Assembly: GCF_004827385.1 (NCBI RefSeq) | Contig: NZ_SRXN01000031.1 | Coordinates: forward strand, 26,036 to 90,035 | Direction: 5' to 3' | From: Ensifer sp. MPMI2T | GTDB lineage: Bacteria > Pseudomonadota > Alphaproteobacteria > Rhizobiales > Rhizobiaceae | DNA: 64,000 bases | Shown: positions 45,558 through 56,900 of the stretch, one piece after another | Layout of the letters: each line of letters starts with the position of its first letter | How positions within the stretch are numbered: the first letter of the stretch is position 1 | The notes under the pieces: generated by a model | The model's database searches: none | Seen by the model: the letters and a program-made list of their open reading frames with translations, nothing else | What the model was told of the DNA's origin: nothing | Program-made: the position numbers and the translations under genes

Positions 45558-46754
45558 ATGGCTTACGTGCAGTACACGAGATGCGTGAGGCCGTCCGACA
45601 AGCTCTATCCGCTGGGACTTGCCCCATCTGCTCTTCTGGCCGCCGGCGCGCTCGCCACCTTGATCGCCGGAGGCGGCTTGACGCCCTATACCGCCATTCC
45701 GCTCCTCTCACTGTTGATCGCCTATTGCTGGTGGTGGCTGAACGACCGCCTGATCTGCCTCGGGGGAGACCGCTGCGCGATCGGACTCCTCGGTAGCGTT
45801 GAGCCGCCGGAGGCGAAGTCGGGCTTCGATGCGTTCGACACCGACTACAGCATCAATCTGGTGCTGGCGCCTCACAACATTCAGGAGACACCGGCGGACT
45901 ACCCGGCCTCCGTTCCGCCACCCGGCCCGCTCGAGGACGCGCAGGAACATTATCGAAAGCAATTTCGAAAAGCGCTTCACAGAAAGATTGCCGACGATGG
46001 GATCCAGGGAGATCTCATCAGGGAACAGGCGGCGACGGCGAGCGACAACTGGGCCTTTGAGGGATACATCGCGCCGGTTCCCGGCTCCCAGGTGCTGCAC
46101 CACCACCAACCCTATCTTCACTGCGAGTTCGAAGGCGGCGGCATTTATCTGCTCGACAAGGCGGCCAAGGCAGCGCTCGTCGCCTCCGGCGTCGCCGCGG
46201 TTGTCTGCCTAATTCCCTTCATTGGTTGGGCCCTGTGCGCCCTTGCAAGCGCGATAGCCGTTGCAATTGCAATCGTGGGCGTGATTGCAGCCCTGAACGA
46301 CAAAGGCAAGCCGAGCGTCATCGACCCGGCGTTCCCGGGCATACACACTGGTCGCGACATCCTGTTCGTGAGGGGAACTTGGGTCTACGACTCGGCTCAC
46401 CAAGGCTGGAACGAAATCCATCCGATCAAAGACTGCCTGCTCGTCGGCCACGCGACATATCTGGCGCCGGACAAGATCGACTGGGAGCTGGCAATTGCGA
46501 ACTACATGATTTCCGTCGGCAAATGGAAGGCCGGGGTCGATCCGTTTAAACCCGAAAAGCTCTCCGGGCCACCCTCGGACGATGATTGGAAGGACTGGGT
46601 CAAGGCGTGCTGCGACGCTTCATCAAGCGCCAGTTCTGCCTTGACAACCGAGAACCAGTCGAAGCCCGAGCACAAATGGCATGTCCATCCGCTGATCGAC
46701 GGTTGCGTGCCTTCAGAGAGCATTCCTCCCAATACTGAACCTGGCTTGCATTGA
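45558..46754 (+). CDS. Unrecognised membrane protein with WVYDSAHQGWNEIHP motif, second gene of the operon
   Basis: The protein is 398 residues with a GAGAGG site nine bases after the previous stop. Two helices near residues 22-56 (ALLAAGALATLIAGGGL, IPLLSLLIAYCWWWL) and a long hydrophobic pair near 205-250 (VASGVAAVVCLIPFIGWALC) bracket a ~130-residue soluble region. After the last helix comes GRDILFVRGTWVYDSAHQGW with NEIHPIKDCLLVGH, whose spaced D/H/H residues suggest a metal- or nucleotide-binding loop. Cysteines are frequent. I do not recognise the family. Confidence 0.75.
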   Translation: MAYVQYTRCVRPSDKLYPLGLAPSALLAAGALATLIAGGGLTPYTAIPLLSLLIAYCWWWLNDRLICLGGDRCAIGLLGSVEPPEAKSGFDAFDTDYSINLVLAPHNIQETPADYPASVPPPGPLEDAQEHYRKQFRKALHRKIADDGIQGDLIREQAATASDNWAFEGYIAPVPGSQVLHHHQPYLHCEFEGGGIYLLDKAAKAALVASGVAAVVCLIPFIGWALCALASAIAVAIAIVGVIAALNDKGKPSVIDPAFPGIHTGRDILFVRGTWVYDSAHQGWNEIHPIKDCLLVGHATYLAPDKIDWELAIANYMISVGKWKAGVDPFKPEKLSGPPSDDDWKDWVKACCDASSSASSALTTENQSKPEHKWHVHPLIDGCVPSESIPPNTEPGLH

Positions 46755-46768
46755 GAAAGGAGCAGGCG

Positions 46769-46966
46769 ATGTTCACGCTGATCAGGACACTCGGACTCGA
46801 AACCGCTTTGGCGCGTGAGCTGCCGCCACTCATTGCGGCCTTCCTGCTTGCCGAACTCTTTTACAAGTTCGGCAGCTTCGCCCTGGAGTGTCTTGCCTTT
46901 CTGGCAACGTGGTATGTCTTGAGCGCGATCTGGTCGCTTCTCTCGAAGGGCACCGGGAAAGACTGA
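46769..46966 (+). CDS. Small membrane protein, third gene of the operon
   Basis: The ATG at 46769, with an AAAGGAG site, gives 65 residues. Two hydrophobic segments (LIAAFLLAELFYKFGSF and LECLAFLATWYVLSAIWSLL) and a short basic end (KGTGKD) indicate a membrane hairpin. It begins 15 bases after the preceding stop, so it is almost certainly co-transcribed with the two unknown genes before it. Confidence 0.68.
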   Translation: MFTLIRTLGLETALARELPPLIAAFLLAELFYKFGSFALECLAFLATWYVLSAIWSLLSKGTGKD

Positions 46967-47137
46967 AAATGCAGCGTGAAGTGATGTCGCCAGGGCCGGC
47001 CCCAAGAAGCGGATAATCGATTCAATTCGAAATCCTATAGAGAAGTTCCACAAGTTCATCCGGCATCACGAGCGGATTCGATCGGCGTCCGCACCGGCGC
47101 GGACAGCCCCTGCATCGGTCATCCCGGGAGCAGCGTG

Positions 47138-47262
47138 ATGGCGACCGAGGCTGAGCAGAAGCTGTCCCGGTTCGCTGACCACGATCGTTGTCGGTTCCAT
47201 GGTCGGCGCAGGTATTTTCTCGCTCCCGCTGACATTGGGCATCGGCGCATCGCGTGGTGCAT
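47138..47262 (+). pseudogene. Remnant of an APC-family amino-acid permease (frameshifted, truncated)
   Basis: An ATG at 47138 reads MATEAEQKLSR. After a +1 shift the frame from 47175 reads LTTIVVGSMVGAGIFSLPLT, matching the first-helix signature of ArcD/YdgI-type permeases, in which an acidic/lysine leader is followed by VVGSM-GAGIFSLP. Nothing recognisable continues beyond ~47260. It is a decayed fragment of a once ~470-residue gene. Confidence 0.6.
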
Positions 47263-47307
47263 TGCCGGATCTTGCAGAGATTGGCCACTCTCACAAAGGA
47301 GCATGCC

Positions 47308-47598
47308 ATGACTCGAAGGATAGTACTCCCTCTCACACTTGCGACTGTGGCCGCGATTGCCGTTGGCTGCGCCACCGAGCAGAACCAACGGGGCTTAGGC
47401 GGAGCTCTGATCGGCGCCGGGACAGGCGCTGTGGCGGGCCAGCTCATCGGTCGGAACACAACGAGCACGGTCGCCGGTGCGGCTGGCGGAGCTCTGGTGG
47501 GGGCCGCGGTCGGAACTGCGACAACCCCGTCTTACAATCGTGGCAACTGCAGATACAGACAACCGGACGGCACGATCATCATCGCGCGGTGCCGGTAA
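47308..47598 (+). CDS. Glycine-zipper 17-kDa-antigen-like lipoprotein/OM protein
   Basis: From ATG 47308 with a CAAAGGAG site the product has 96 residues. A signal peptide with a near-lipobox (TVAAIAVGC) is followed by a glycine-zipper repeat (GALIGAGTGAVAGQLIG and AGAAGGALVGAAVGT), then a short C-terminal segment with two Cys (NCRYRQPDGTIIIARC). It belongs to the Rickettsia 17-kDa/YMGG glycine-zipper group, envelope proteins of structural or stress function. It stands alone between remnants. Confidence 0.85.
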   Translation: MTRRIVLPLTLATVAAIAVGCATEQNQRGLGGALIGAGTGAVAGQLIGRNTTSTVAGAAGGALVGAAVGTATTPSYNRGNCRYRQPDGTIIIARCR

Positions 47599-47769
47599 AA
47601 CCGTCCCGGCTCTCGCTGCAATCTCAAAGGGAAGGCCAGCGGATTGCCGTTGAGTGCCTGCGCGGATTGTCGACGTGCACCCTCTGGGCGTATCTGAACA
47701 TTCGTCCCCTGCGCCACCGCTAGTCGGAGCAGCACGACGGGAGCGAGCAACCGGAGCGACTGGGAAGCA

Positions 47770-48408
47770 ATGGCATCTTACGGCACCATGCCGAGCAACG
47801 CAGGTGGCGAACCGAGCAGCCCCCCGGCTTCGCTTCGCGCGGTGCTGGGCGGTGTCATGTTTCTGGCGGGATTGATCGTCCTGGCGGATGTGGCGTTTGC
47901 GTCGGTGGTTACTCCAGCCTTCATCGGAACCGCTGCGATCCTGGTCGGCGCCTTCGAAGTCGTCCATGCCCTCTAGGCGAGAAGATGGGGTGTCCTGTCA
48001 TGGCAGACGCTGCTTGGATTTCTTTATATCGCTCTCGGCTTGATGCTCACCGACGTCGCCGGATCGAGCGTGATGCAGGTCCTGGCATCCTTCGCGACAC
48101 GGTCTGCGCGGACGCACGAGCTGTTTCAAACCTACGCGTTCGGCCTGCTGTTTATGTTCTCGGGCATCGTCAGAATCCTGCTCAGCATAAGCCACTGGCG
48201 TGGGGCAGGATGGACAATGGTGCCGTCGGGGGCATTCGGCGCCGGCGCAGGATTGGTCATCTTGGCCGAGTTTCCAAAGATGGCTCTTTGGGTACTTGCG
48301 CTCTTGCTAGGCATCGATTTCCTGGCACATGGCGTGGCGTGGCTGAGATTTGCATATTTCCCTCGGCCGAATAGAGGTGGAGACAAAGCGGTTTCACCGC
48401 CCGCATGA
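47770..48408 (+). pseudogene. HdeD-like acid-resistance membrane protein interrupted by an in-frame amber codon
   Basis: One continuous frame of 213 codons is broken only by TAG at 47974-47976 (codon 69). Upstream it reads LRAVLGGVMFLAGLIVLADV ... LVGAFEVVHAL, and after the stop ARRWGVLSWQTLLGFLYIAL ... LLLGIDFLAHGVAWLRF. Together these give the six-helix HdeD/DUF308 layout at the normal ~200 residues. Homologues usually have Trp near this point (H-A-F-W-x-R), so TGG to TAG is the simplest explanation. A GGGAAG site precedes ATG 47770. Probably inactive unless read through or suppressed. Confidence 0.8.
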
Positions 48409-48428
48409 CCTGGCTGGAGCGCGAGACC

Positions 48429-50636
48429 CTACCGCTTCCACCGCAGGAAGACCGTCACAAGCGGCGGCAGTGTGAGAAGGATCGAGAAATCCTTGCCATG
48501 CGCCGGCTGGGGTTCAGTCCAGGCTTCAGCCTGTCCGAGATTGGCTCCTCCATAGATCGCCGCGTCGGTGTTGAGCACAACCTCATAGCGTCCTTCGATC
48601 GGCACGCCAACGCGATAATCGTGCCGCGGCACCGGGGTGAGATTGGAGATAATCAGGAAATGTGAGGAGCGGTCTTGCGAACGGCGGAGCATGCCGTAGA
48701 TGGAGTTTTCCGCATCGTCGACGACCGCCCATTCGAAGCCAGCCGGGTCAAGGTCGCCAAACTGCAGCGCAGGTTCTTGCACATAGAGCCTGTTAAGATC
48801 GCGGACCAACTGCTGAATGCCCGCATGTTCTGGCCGATCAAGCAGGTCCCAATGCACAGAGCCGTCATGGCTCCATTCGCCGTCCTGGGCAAGCTCGCCG
48901 CCCATGAAGAGGAGCTTCTTGCCTGGATGAGCCCACATGAAGCCGTAATAGGCGCGCAGGTTCGCAAGCCTTTGCCATTGGTCGCCGGGCATCTTCCCGA
49001 GAAGGGAACCTTTGCCATGCACCACCTCGTCATGGGAGAGCGGCAGCATGAACCGTTCGGAATAGGCGTAGATCATGCCGAAGGTCATCGCGCCGTGGTG
49101 GTACTTGCGGTGGACCGGATCCTCCTGCATGTAGTGCAGCGTGTCATGCATCCACCCCATGTTCCACTTGAAATCAAAGCCGAGGCCGCCCTCCTCGGGC
49201 GGCTTGGTAACATCCGGCCAGGCGGTCGACTCTTCCGCGGCGGTAAAGGCATGCGGGAAGCGCTGATGGATGATGCTGTTCAAGTGCTTGAAGAACTCCA
49301 CCGCCTCAAGGTTCTCGCGACCGCCGTATTGATTAGGTATCCATTGGCCCTCCTCGCGGCTGTAGTCCCGGTAGAGCATCGACGCGACTGCGTCCACGCG
49401 CAACGCATCCACGTGATAGTGCTCCAGCCATTCCAGTGCGCTGGCAATTAAGAATCCTTTCACCTCGTTGCGGCCAAGATTGTAAATCAGCGTGTTCCAG
49501 TCCCTGTGGAAGCCCTCACGCGGATCCTCATGTTCGTAGAGTGCGGTGCCGTCGAAACGGGCGAGCCCCCAGACATCGGTGGGAAAATGCGCCGGCACCC
49601 AGTCGAGGATGACGCCGATGCCGGCGGCATGGCAGCGGTCGACGAAATAGGCAAAATCCTCCGGCATGCCGTAACGACCGGTGGGAGCGAAAAGTCCGAG
49701 CGGCTGGTAGCCCCAAGAGCCACCGAAGGGATGTTCCATAATCGGCAGGAATTCGATGTGCGTGAAACCGAGGTCCTGTGCATAGGGGATCAGCCGCTGG
49801 CTGAGCTCGACCCAGTCGAGCGGCCGGCTTCCCTCCTCATCGATCCTCAGCCAGGACCCGGGATGCACTTCGTAGACCGAGATTGCACCCGTGATCGATC
49901 GGTCGGCGCGGCGGGCGCGCATCCACTCCTCATCGCTCCAGCGGAAGGGTTTGGACGACGCGACGATCGACGCCGTCGAGGGTGCGGCTTCGCTGGCGCG
50001 GGCAACCGGATCTGCTTTCTGCGGCAGGAGATTGCCGTGAGCGTCGAGCAGCTCGAATTTATAGCGCTCTCCATGCGTGAGGCGCGGAATGAAGATTTCC
50101 CATACGCCGGCTGATGGCCGCAGTCGCATCGGATGTCGGCGGCCATCCCAACTGTTGAAATCGCCGACGACGGATACGCGCCGCGCATTGGGTGCCCATA
50201 CGGAAAAACGCACGCCCTGAATGCCATCGACCTCCATCGGAATGGCACCCAGTGTGCGGCCGAGATCGTAATGGGTGCCTTGGGCGATCAGATGCAGATC
50301 GAGGTCGCCGAGCAGCAGGCCAAAGGAATAGGGGTCCTCCGTCTCCTGCACGGCATCGGGCCAATGGATGCGAAGGAGGTAACTGGCCGCGCCAGCGACT
50401 GCTCCGGCGAAAAGTCCGCCGTCGTGAATCATTTCTAGCCGCGTGGGCGCGCGGCTGGTATTGAACTCAACCACGTCCACGGAGACGGCGCCGGGCAACA
50501 AGGCCCTTACGACGTTGAGATCGTCATATCGATGACGACCGAGGATAGAGAACGGATCGCCATGCCGGCCTTGGACGAGAGCCTGAAGGCCTTCCGCGAC
50601 GGTGCCGATCATCAGGTCTGCGCGCTCATATCTCAT
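48429..50636 (-). CDS. glgB: 1,4-alpha-glucan branching enzyme
   Basis: GlgB adds alpha-1,6 branches to glucan. The protein is 735 residues with N-terminal N1/CBM48 modules ([20 protein letters not shown]) and a GH13 barrel. The barrel carries the four conserved regions: [24 protein letters not shown] (nucleophile Asp), [14 protein letters not shown] (acid Glu) and [14 protein letters not shown]. The start overlaps the treS stop by four bases (ATGA). It completes the glgE-treS-glgB operon and is its last gene. Confidence 0.97.
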   Translation of the reverse strand: MRYERADLMIGTVAEGLQALVQGRHGDPFSILGRHRYDDLNVVRALLPGAVSVDVVEFNTSRAPTRLEMIHDGGLFAGAVAGAASYLLRIHWPDAVQETEDPYSFGLLLGDLDLHLIAQGTHYDLGRTLGAIPMEVDGIQGVRFSVWAPNARRVSVVGDFNSWDGRRHPMRLRPSAGVWEIFIPRLTHGERYKFELLDAHGNLLPQKADPVARASEAAPSTASIVASSKPFRWSDEEWMRARRADRSITGAISVYEVHPGSWLRIDEEGSRPLDWVELSQRLIPYAQDLGFTHIEFLPIMEHPFGGSWGYQPLGLFAPTGRYGMPEDFAYFVDRCHAAGIGVILDWVPAHFPTDVWGLARFDGTALYEHEDPREGFHRDWNTLIYNLGRNEVKGFLIASALEWLEHYHVDALRVDAVASMLYRDYSREEGQWIPNQYGGRENLEAVEFFKHLNSIIHQRFPHAFTAAEESTAWPDVTKPPEEGGLGFDFKWNMGWMHDTLHYMQEDPVHRKYHHGAMTFGMIYAYSERFMLPLSHDEVVHGKGSLLGKMPGDQWQRLANLRAYYGFMWAHPGKKLLFMGGELAQDGEWSHDGSVHWDLLDRPEHAGIQQLVRDLNRLYVQEPALQFGDLDPAGFEWAVVDDAENSIYGMLRRSQDRSSHFLIISNLTPVPRHDYRVGVPIEGRYEVVLNTDAAIYGGANLGQAEAWTEPQPAHGKDFSILLTLPPLVTVFLRWKR

Positions 50637-53600
50637 GCGACGTTCTCCAAGAGTCTCGATGCGATAGCCGAGAAGCCGGCGATCGGCAGCGGTAGCCAGT
50701 TGGGGCGATTGCGCGCTTCATAAGCGATCTCGTAGGCGGCCTTCTCCAGCAGGAACAGGTCGAGGATGCGCCCGCGCGAAACCGGACGTAAGTTGAGTTC
50801 TCGTGTTTTGCCGATTGCGTCGAAATAACCTTCGAGGAAGGCAGGTTCCGCCATATCGATGAAGCGCGCCACGAGCGCGGCATGTCTTCGATCGTCCACT
50901 TCGCTCACCAGTTCCCGCTCGAGATTGGCGGCTGCCGCAAGATAGCTCAGTGATCTCAGCAGCCCTGCAACATCCCGCAGCGGATTGGTCCTGGAGCGGC
51001 GTTCAGCGAGATCGCGGGCGGGTTCGCCCTCGAAATCGATGATATAGGCATCACCTTCTGCAACCAAAACCTGACCCAGATGGAAGTCGCCGTGATTGCG
51101 GGTCATCAGCGTGCCAGCCGCCGCCTTTGCCAGATACCCGGCCAGCTTCAAAAGCTCCTCGCGTCGTGCGACGAGAGGTCCGATCCGCTTACCGACCTCA
51201 GGGGCGAGACTTTGCTGGATCTCCTCGAGGATGGCGAGGCTTTCCTGAATTTGCCTCTTCACGGCATCGCCCCACCGGTGGGCATCCCCATTGGACATGC
51301 GTCCCGGTTTGAAATCCTCATCTTCGGTTGGCTGCGCCAGCGCCACATGCAATTCGCCGAGCCGCTTGCCAATGGTCGCGGCGAAATCGACCAGCGGCCT
51401 GAAATACTCATCTGCCATGTCTACTTCGACGCCGGTCACCATCACCTCGTCGATCGCGCGGCGCAGGTTGCTGAGCATCCAGTTCCAGGCATCGCCTTGA
51501 TTGCGGATCGCTCCCTGTACGACCATCAATGTGCAGCGGCAGCCGTCCGGCGTCGTGTGCGCGACTTCGCCAAGCAATTGTGCGGTGTTCCCATATCCGA
51601 CTTTCGTCAGATAGCGCGTCATCTCCACCTCCGGGTGGACACCCGGCTGGACGTGGCGGATGAGCTTCACCATCGCGATCTCGCCGATGATGAGCGAGCT
51701 GTTGGATTGCTCGGCTGAAAGCCAACGTACCGGCAGGTCGTCGTTCATGCTCATGCGGTCGAGCTGATCCGTCCCGAGGAATTGGAGCGTGCCCGCCCGG
51801 TCGGAGATTACCGCACGTTCGCGGAGTCCGCGGATGACGCTGCGTGCCAGCCCCTCTATCGCAAATCCGTCGGTCAAAAATCCGACGCGGCGGCCCTGGC
51901 GGAGGCGGGCAAGCGCGAGTTGTTGCGCAAGCGCCGTTGGCTGCCTGTCATCCCACGACACGGCAAGTGGCAGCAGATAGGTGTCCTTGCGGCCGTCGAG
52001 TTCGGCTTCCACCTCTCCGAGCGAGAGGTCACGGGCGAAAGGAAGCGGCGTGGCGACGACAAGCGAGGCATGCCTCAGCGTCTCGCCCTTGGCGCCGAAC
52101 CAGCGCCGCCTGCCGAGATAAGCCGGCAGTATCTCGTTCGAGAGCGTGCCTGATAGCCGTGGCTCATCGACCAGTTCCTGCAGGTCGCGACGCACCACCA
52201 CGGTCACCATGTCCTGCATCTGTTCCGGTGGTTCGGCGCGCCAGGCCGGGCCGTCCGCCTCCTTGGCGAGCAGGAACCAGAAGAAGCCATAAGGGGGCAG
52301 AGTGAGCATGTAGGTGAGTTGACCGATCGGCGGGAATGGCGACATGCCGGTCAACTCAATGGGCGTGCGGCCGGCAAAGTTCGCAAGATCGAGTTCGACA
52401 GCCTGGGGCAGGCGCGACAAGTTGGCGACGCAAAGGATTGTCTCGTCACGATATTCGCGCAGATAGGCAAGAATTTTCCTGTTGCCGGGCGAGAGGAACC
52501 TTAGGGAGCCACGCCCGAATGCCGAATGCTTGCTGCGTAGCGCCAACATACGCCGTGTCCAGTTGAGCAGCGAATGAGCATCGGCGCCCTGTGCTTCGAC
52601 ATTGACTGCCTCATACCCGTAAAGCGGGTCCATGATGGGCGGAAGCACAAGCCGTGCCGGATCCGTCTTGGAAAAACCGCCGTTGCGGTCCGGCGACCAT
52701 TGCATGGGCGTGCGCACACCGTCGCGGTCACCGAGATAGATATTGTCCCCCATGCCGATCTCGTCGCCGTAATAGATCACAGGCGTGCCGGGCATGGAAA
52801 ATAGCAAAGCGTTCATCAACTCGACGCGACGGCGATCGCGCTCCATGAGCGGAGAAAGACGGCGCCGGATTCCGAGGTTGATGCGGGCTCGGCGGTCAGT
52901 GGCATAGATGTTCCAGAGATAATCGCGTTCTTCGTCGGTCACCATCTCCAGCGTCAGCTCGTCATGGTTCCTCAAGAAGATCGCCCATTGGCACGTCTCC
53001 GGGATTTCCGGCGTCTGCCGCATGATATCGGTGATCGGGAAGCGGTCCTCCTTGGCTATCGCCATGTACATGCGCGGCATGAGCGGGAAGTGGAAGGCCA
53101 TGTGGCATTCATCGCCATCGCCGAAATAATCGCGCGTGTCCTCCGGCCATTGATTGGCTTCGGCAAGCAGCATCTTGCCTGGATGGGTGGAATCAAGGGC
53201 CGCGCGGATATTCTTCAGAATCGCATGCGTCTCGGGGAGATTCTCATTGATCGTACCTTCCCGTTCCACCAGATATGGTATCGCGTCGAGCCGGAAGCCG
53301 TCGATGCCGGTCTCCAGCCAGAAGCGCATCACACCCAAAAGCTCCTCCACAACCATTGGATTGTCGAAATTGAGGTCAGGCTGGTGGGAATAGAACCGGT
53401 GCCAATAATAAGCGCCGGCGACGGGATCCCATGTCCAGTTGGACTTTTCGGTGTCGAGGAAGATGATGCGGGTCTCGGGGAACTTCTGATCGGTATCCGA
53501 CCAGACATAGAAGTCTCGCTCCGGCGAGCCGGGGGGCGCGTGCCGCGCCCGCTGGAACCATGGATGCTGGTCGGACGTATGGTTGATGACAAGCTCGATG

Positions 53601-53944
53601 ATCACCCGGAGCCCGCGTCGATGTGCGGCTTCCACAAACGCCTTGAACTCCTCCACCGTGCCATAGTCAGTGCTGACATTGGTGTAATCGGCGATATCGT
53701 ATCCGTCGTCGCGGCGCGGGGATGGAAAGAAGGGTAAGAGCCAGATCGTATTGGCGCCAAGCGAGGCGACATGATCGAGCTTCTCGTGCAGTCCCTTGAA
53801 GTCCCCGATGCCGTCGTTATTGCCATCGAAGAACGACTTGATGTGAAGTTGGTAGATGAGCGCGTCCTTATACCACAGGGGATCAGGTTCTTGCTGGTTG
53901 GTCTGATCCTGCCGCTGGTCGGGGCTTGTGATCACCATGTCCAT
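50633..53944 (-). CDS. treS: Trehalose synthase fused to maltokinase
   Basis: From ATG 53944 ([20 protein letters not shown]) with an AGGAGA site it has 1103 residues; an upstream in-frame extension overlaps glgE and is rejected. Residues ~20-590 are GH13 trehalose synthase: [33 protein letters not shown] (nucleophile), [11 protein letters not shown] (Glu) and [13 protein letters not shown]. Residues ~640-1100 are maltokinase (Pep2/Mak), with the kinase-like [20 protein letters not shown] and [14 protein letters not shown]. The fusion converts trehalose to maltose and then to maltose-1-phosphate, the GlgE substrate. It lies 14 bases after glgE. Confidence 0.96.
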   Translation of the reverse strand: MDMVITSPDQRQDQTNQQEPDPLWYKDALIYQLHIKSFFDGNNDGIGDFKGLHEKLDHVASLGANTIWLLPFFPSPRRDDGYDIADYTNVSTDYGTVEEFKAFVEAAHRRGLRVIIELVINHTSDQHPWFQRARHAPPGSPERDFYVWSDTDQKFPETRIIFLDTEKSNWTWDPVAGAYYWHRFYSHQPDLNFDNPMVVEELLGVMRFWLETGIDGFRLDAIPYLVEREGTINENLPETHAILKNIRAALDSTHPGKMLLAEANQWPEDTRDYFGDGDECHMAFHFPLMPRMYMAIAKEDRFPITDIMRQTPEIPETCQWAIFLRNHDELTLEMVTDEERDYLWNIYATDRRARINLGIRRRLSPLMERDRRRVELMNALLFSMPGTPVIYYGDEIGMGDNIYLGDRDGVRTPMQWSPDRNGGFSKTDPARLVLPPIMDPLYGYEAVNVEAQGADAHSLLNWTRRMLALRSKHSAFGRGSLRFLSPGNRKILAYLREYRDETILCVANLSRLPQAVELDLANFAGRTPIELTGMSPFPPIGQLTYMLTLPPYGFFWFLLAKEADGPAWRAEPPEQMQDMVTVVVRRDLQELVDEPRLSGTLSNEILPAYLGRRRWFGAKGETLRHASLVVATPLPFARDLSLGEVEAELDGRKDTYLLPLAVSWDDRQPTALAQQLALARLRQGRRVGFLTDGFAIEGLARSVIRGLRERAVISDRAGTLQFLGTDQLDRMSMNDDLPVRWLSAEQSNSSLIIGEIAMVKLIRHVQPGVHPEVEMTRYLTKVGYGNTAQLLGEVAHTTPDGCRCTLMVVQGAIRNQGDAWNWMLSNLRRAIDEVMVTGVEVDMADEYFRPLVDFAATIGKRLGELHVALAQPTEDEDFKPGRMSNGDAHRWGDAVKRQIQESLAILEEIQQSLAPEVGKRIGPLVARREELLKLAGYLAKAAAGTLMTRNHGDFHLGQVLVAEGDAYIIDFEGEPARDLAERRSRTNPLRDVAGLLRSLSYLAAAANLERELVSEVDDRRHAALVARFIDMAEPAFLEGYFDAIGKTRELNLRPVSRGRILDLFLLEKAAYEIAYEARNRPNWLPLPIAGFSAIASRLLENVA

Positions 53945-53958
53945 TTTGTTTCTCCTGC

Positions 53959-56900
53959 CTATCTCACGCGCCAGATCGCAAACGGCAGACCAGCATGCGG
54001 ATCGAGCCGAAGGTGTTGAACCTTGCCGGTCCAACTGAACGTGTGACCTGCGATCAGGTCTTCGAGGTCAAGCGTGCCATCGTCTGGGAGGTTCCACGAC
54101 CGAAGCGGGATTTCCACATCCGCTTCTTGAGCACTGTAGGGATCGAGGTTCACGGCGATCAGCAAAGCGTTCTCTCGCCCGGGACTGATCCTCTCATAGA
54201 ACATGATGTTGTCGTTCCAGGCGGTGAGAAGCTGGAGGCCGAGATGTGAATGCAGAGCCGGGTTTTCCGCTCGGATCCGGTTGAGCATCGTGATCTCGGA
54301 TTTGATATTGCCCGGTCGGTCGTAGTCCCAGGCGCGAATCTCATATTTTTCCGAGTCGGCATATTCCTTACGCTTGGCGTCCGGCCGGCCCTCGCAAAGT
54401 TCGAAACCGTTGTAGACGCCCCAGAGCCCAGACAGCGTCGCGGCAAGTGCTGCACGGATCAGATAGGCCGGACGCGGCGCGTTCTGCAGGAAGTCGGGGT
54501 TGATGTCGTGCGTGTTGACGAAGAAGTGCGGGCGGAAGAACTCCTTCGGTTCCTCCGTGGTGATCTCGCGCATGTATTGCTCGAGTTCCCACTTCGTGTT
54601 GCGCCAGGTGAAATAGGTGTACGACTGAGAAAAGCCGATCTTGGCGAGCCGATACATCACCTTCGGCTTGGTGAAAGCTTCCGACAGGAAGACGACATCC
54701 GGATGCCGCGACCTGATATCGGCGATTAGCCACTCCCAGAAGGGGAAGGGCTTGGTGTGCGGATTATCGACGCGAAAGAGTTTAACCCCGGTGTCGATCC
54801 ACTTCTGCACGATATCGCGCAGCTCGATCCAGAGCGACGGGATCGCATCCCAGCTGTAGAAGTCCACATTGACGATGTCTTCGTATTTCTTGGGCGGATT
54901 TTCCGCATAACGAATCGTTCCGTCCGGTCGCCAGTCGAACCAGCCCGGATGCTGCTTCAGCCACGGATGGTCGGGCGAGCACTGGATGGCGAGGTCGAGC
55001 GCGATCTCCAGGCCCTCCTGCTTGCTGGCGTCTACCAGACGCCGGAAGCCCTCGAAAGTGCCGAGCTCAGGATGGATTGCGTCGTGGCCGCCCTCCGCCG
55101 AGCCAATGGCATAAGGGCTGCCAGGATCCTCCGGCGCCGCGCGCAGGCTGTTGTTCCTGCCCTTGCGATTCGTCTTGCCTATCGGATGAATCGGCGGGAA
55201 ATAGAGCACGTCGAAGCCCATGGCGCGGATGGCCGGCAGTCGCTTGACGACGTCCTCGAATGTGCCGTGCCGGTTCGGGTCGCCGCTCTGCGAGCGTGGG
55301 AATATCTGGTACCAGCTTGCGAAGGCAGCGGCCGGACGCTCTGCATCAAGAGGGATAGTCTGCGACCGGAGGCGATGTGGGCGTCGGTCTGCCCTCGCCA
55401 TCAACTCGGCGGTCTCTGCCGCCAGCAGGATTTCGGTGCGCTGGACATCCGCCGCCGCCGTCAGCCTGTCGAAGAGGGTTTTGAGCTGCGTCTTGATCTG
55501 GCCTGCCGCGTAATCGAGCGCATCCACCACGAGGTTGATGCCCTCCTGGATTTCGAGCCGGAGGTCGAGCCGCGCATCGTGCTTCTTGGTGAACTCGTAG
55601 CGGAAGATCTGAAACGGACTGCGCCAGGCTTCAACCGCGAATTCGTGCCTTCCCAGGCGCTTGGGCGTGAATTCCGCGCGCCAGCGATCATTTTCGACCA
55701 GCTCCATGTGAACTTCGTTCCAGCGCTTTTCGTCGACCGCTCGCCACAGCAGGACAGCCGAAAGGGGGTCGTGGCCGTCCCCGAAAATATCTGCCTCGAC
55801 CTTCACAGTCTCGCCGCCAATGCGCTTGACGACGAAGCGGCCCTCATCGACCGCCGGCGTGATCTTCTCGATTGCCAATCTCGTAGACGCGGCGGCGTCG
55901 CTGACATCGGGTACGCGAACCGCATCAACGATCGGAACGGATGACTGTCCCTCAAAAATGCGCAACTCGCCCGGCCTCAGTTTGAGACCGGCGTCAAGAA
56001 CCTCATCTTCGGCCTGCGGGTCGACGAGCGGAAGGAATAGGGACGCAGCCTCCCGCAAGACGTTGAACGGTGCGTTGGCGACGCGCCGCAGGTCGCGGTT
56101 GACGACAACGACGCGGATTTTCTGCGAGGCGCGAATGTCCTCCACATCCGTCTGCATCAGAGCGACGGCCGGACTCTGGCTGGCGGAGATGAGCTTCAGC
56201 GGCTGCCGCGCGAATCCGGCGGCCGTCTTGTTGGTCCAGCCGTTCACGGCGCGGATGTCGTCGGAAAGATCGAACGAGCCCTGTTTGCGGAGGCCAAGCA
56301 GGCCGGTTCCATCGCCATGCAACGGATCGAGCGGCGTGGGAACACCGTATTCGAAGCCGATCGGAATCATAAGGCCGCTGGCAAATGTAGAAGCGAGCCG
56401 TAGCGCGCGGATGGCCTTGCGCTGCAGCACCTCACAACCGTCGGTGCCGTGGGCGATCCGCTTGCCGAACGGCGCCTCCGGGAAGGTGATTTGATAGCCG
56501 ATCTGCCGCTGGATCTGATATTCGTCTGCGATCCACCGTTCCTCAAGGTTCCACCAGGCAAGCGAGGAGAAGCTGCCGTCAAAGCCTGCCCCTTCAAGAG
56601 CTTTGCGGTCTTCGAAAGCGCTGCCTGGCGTCCAGGCAAGAAAGATTGCTTCTGGCGCCAACTTGCGGGTCGAGGCGATAAGATCGTACCAGGCCTCCGG
56701 CGCCAGGCGGCCGATGCCTAAACAGCGAAAGCCGGCAATGCCCAGGCCCGTGAGCGAGGTCATACGTTTACGCCAGTCCTCGATGTGCGTGGCTTCGCCT
56801 CTGAAATCGACGCGCCGGCTGCAGCTTTCCTGCGGTGCCACGCGTGGATCGGCAATGATGGACCCCGCGGGCTTGTCATCGATGGCCACCCGATCCACGA

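Noticed and set aside
44111..48408. Genomic island or prophage around the unknown operon
   Set aside because: No integrase, transposase, attachment-site duplication or phage structural gene is visible; decayed genes alone do not establish an island.
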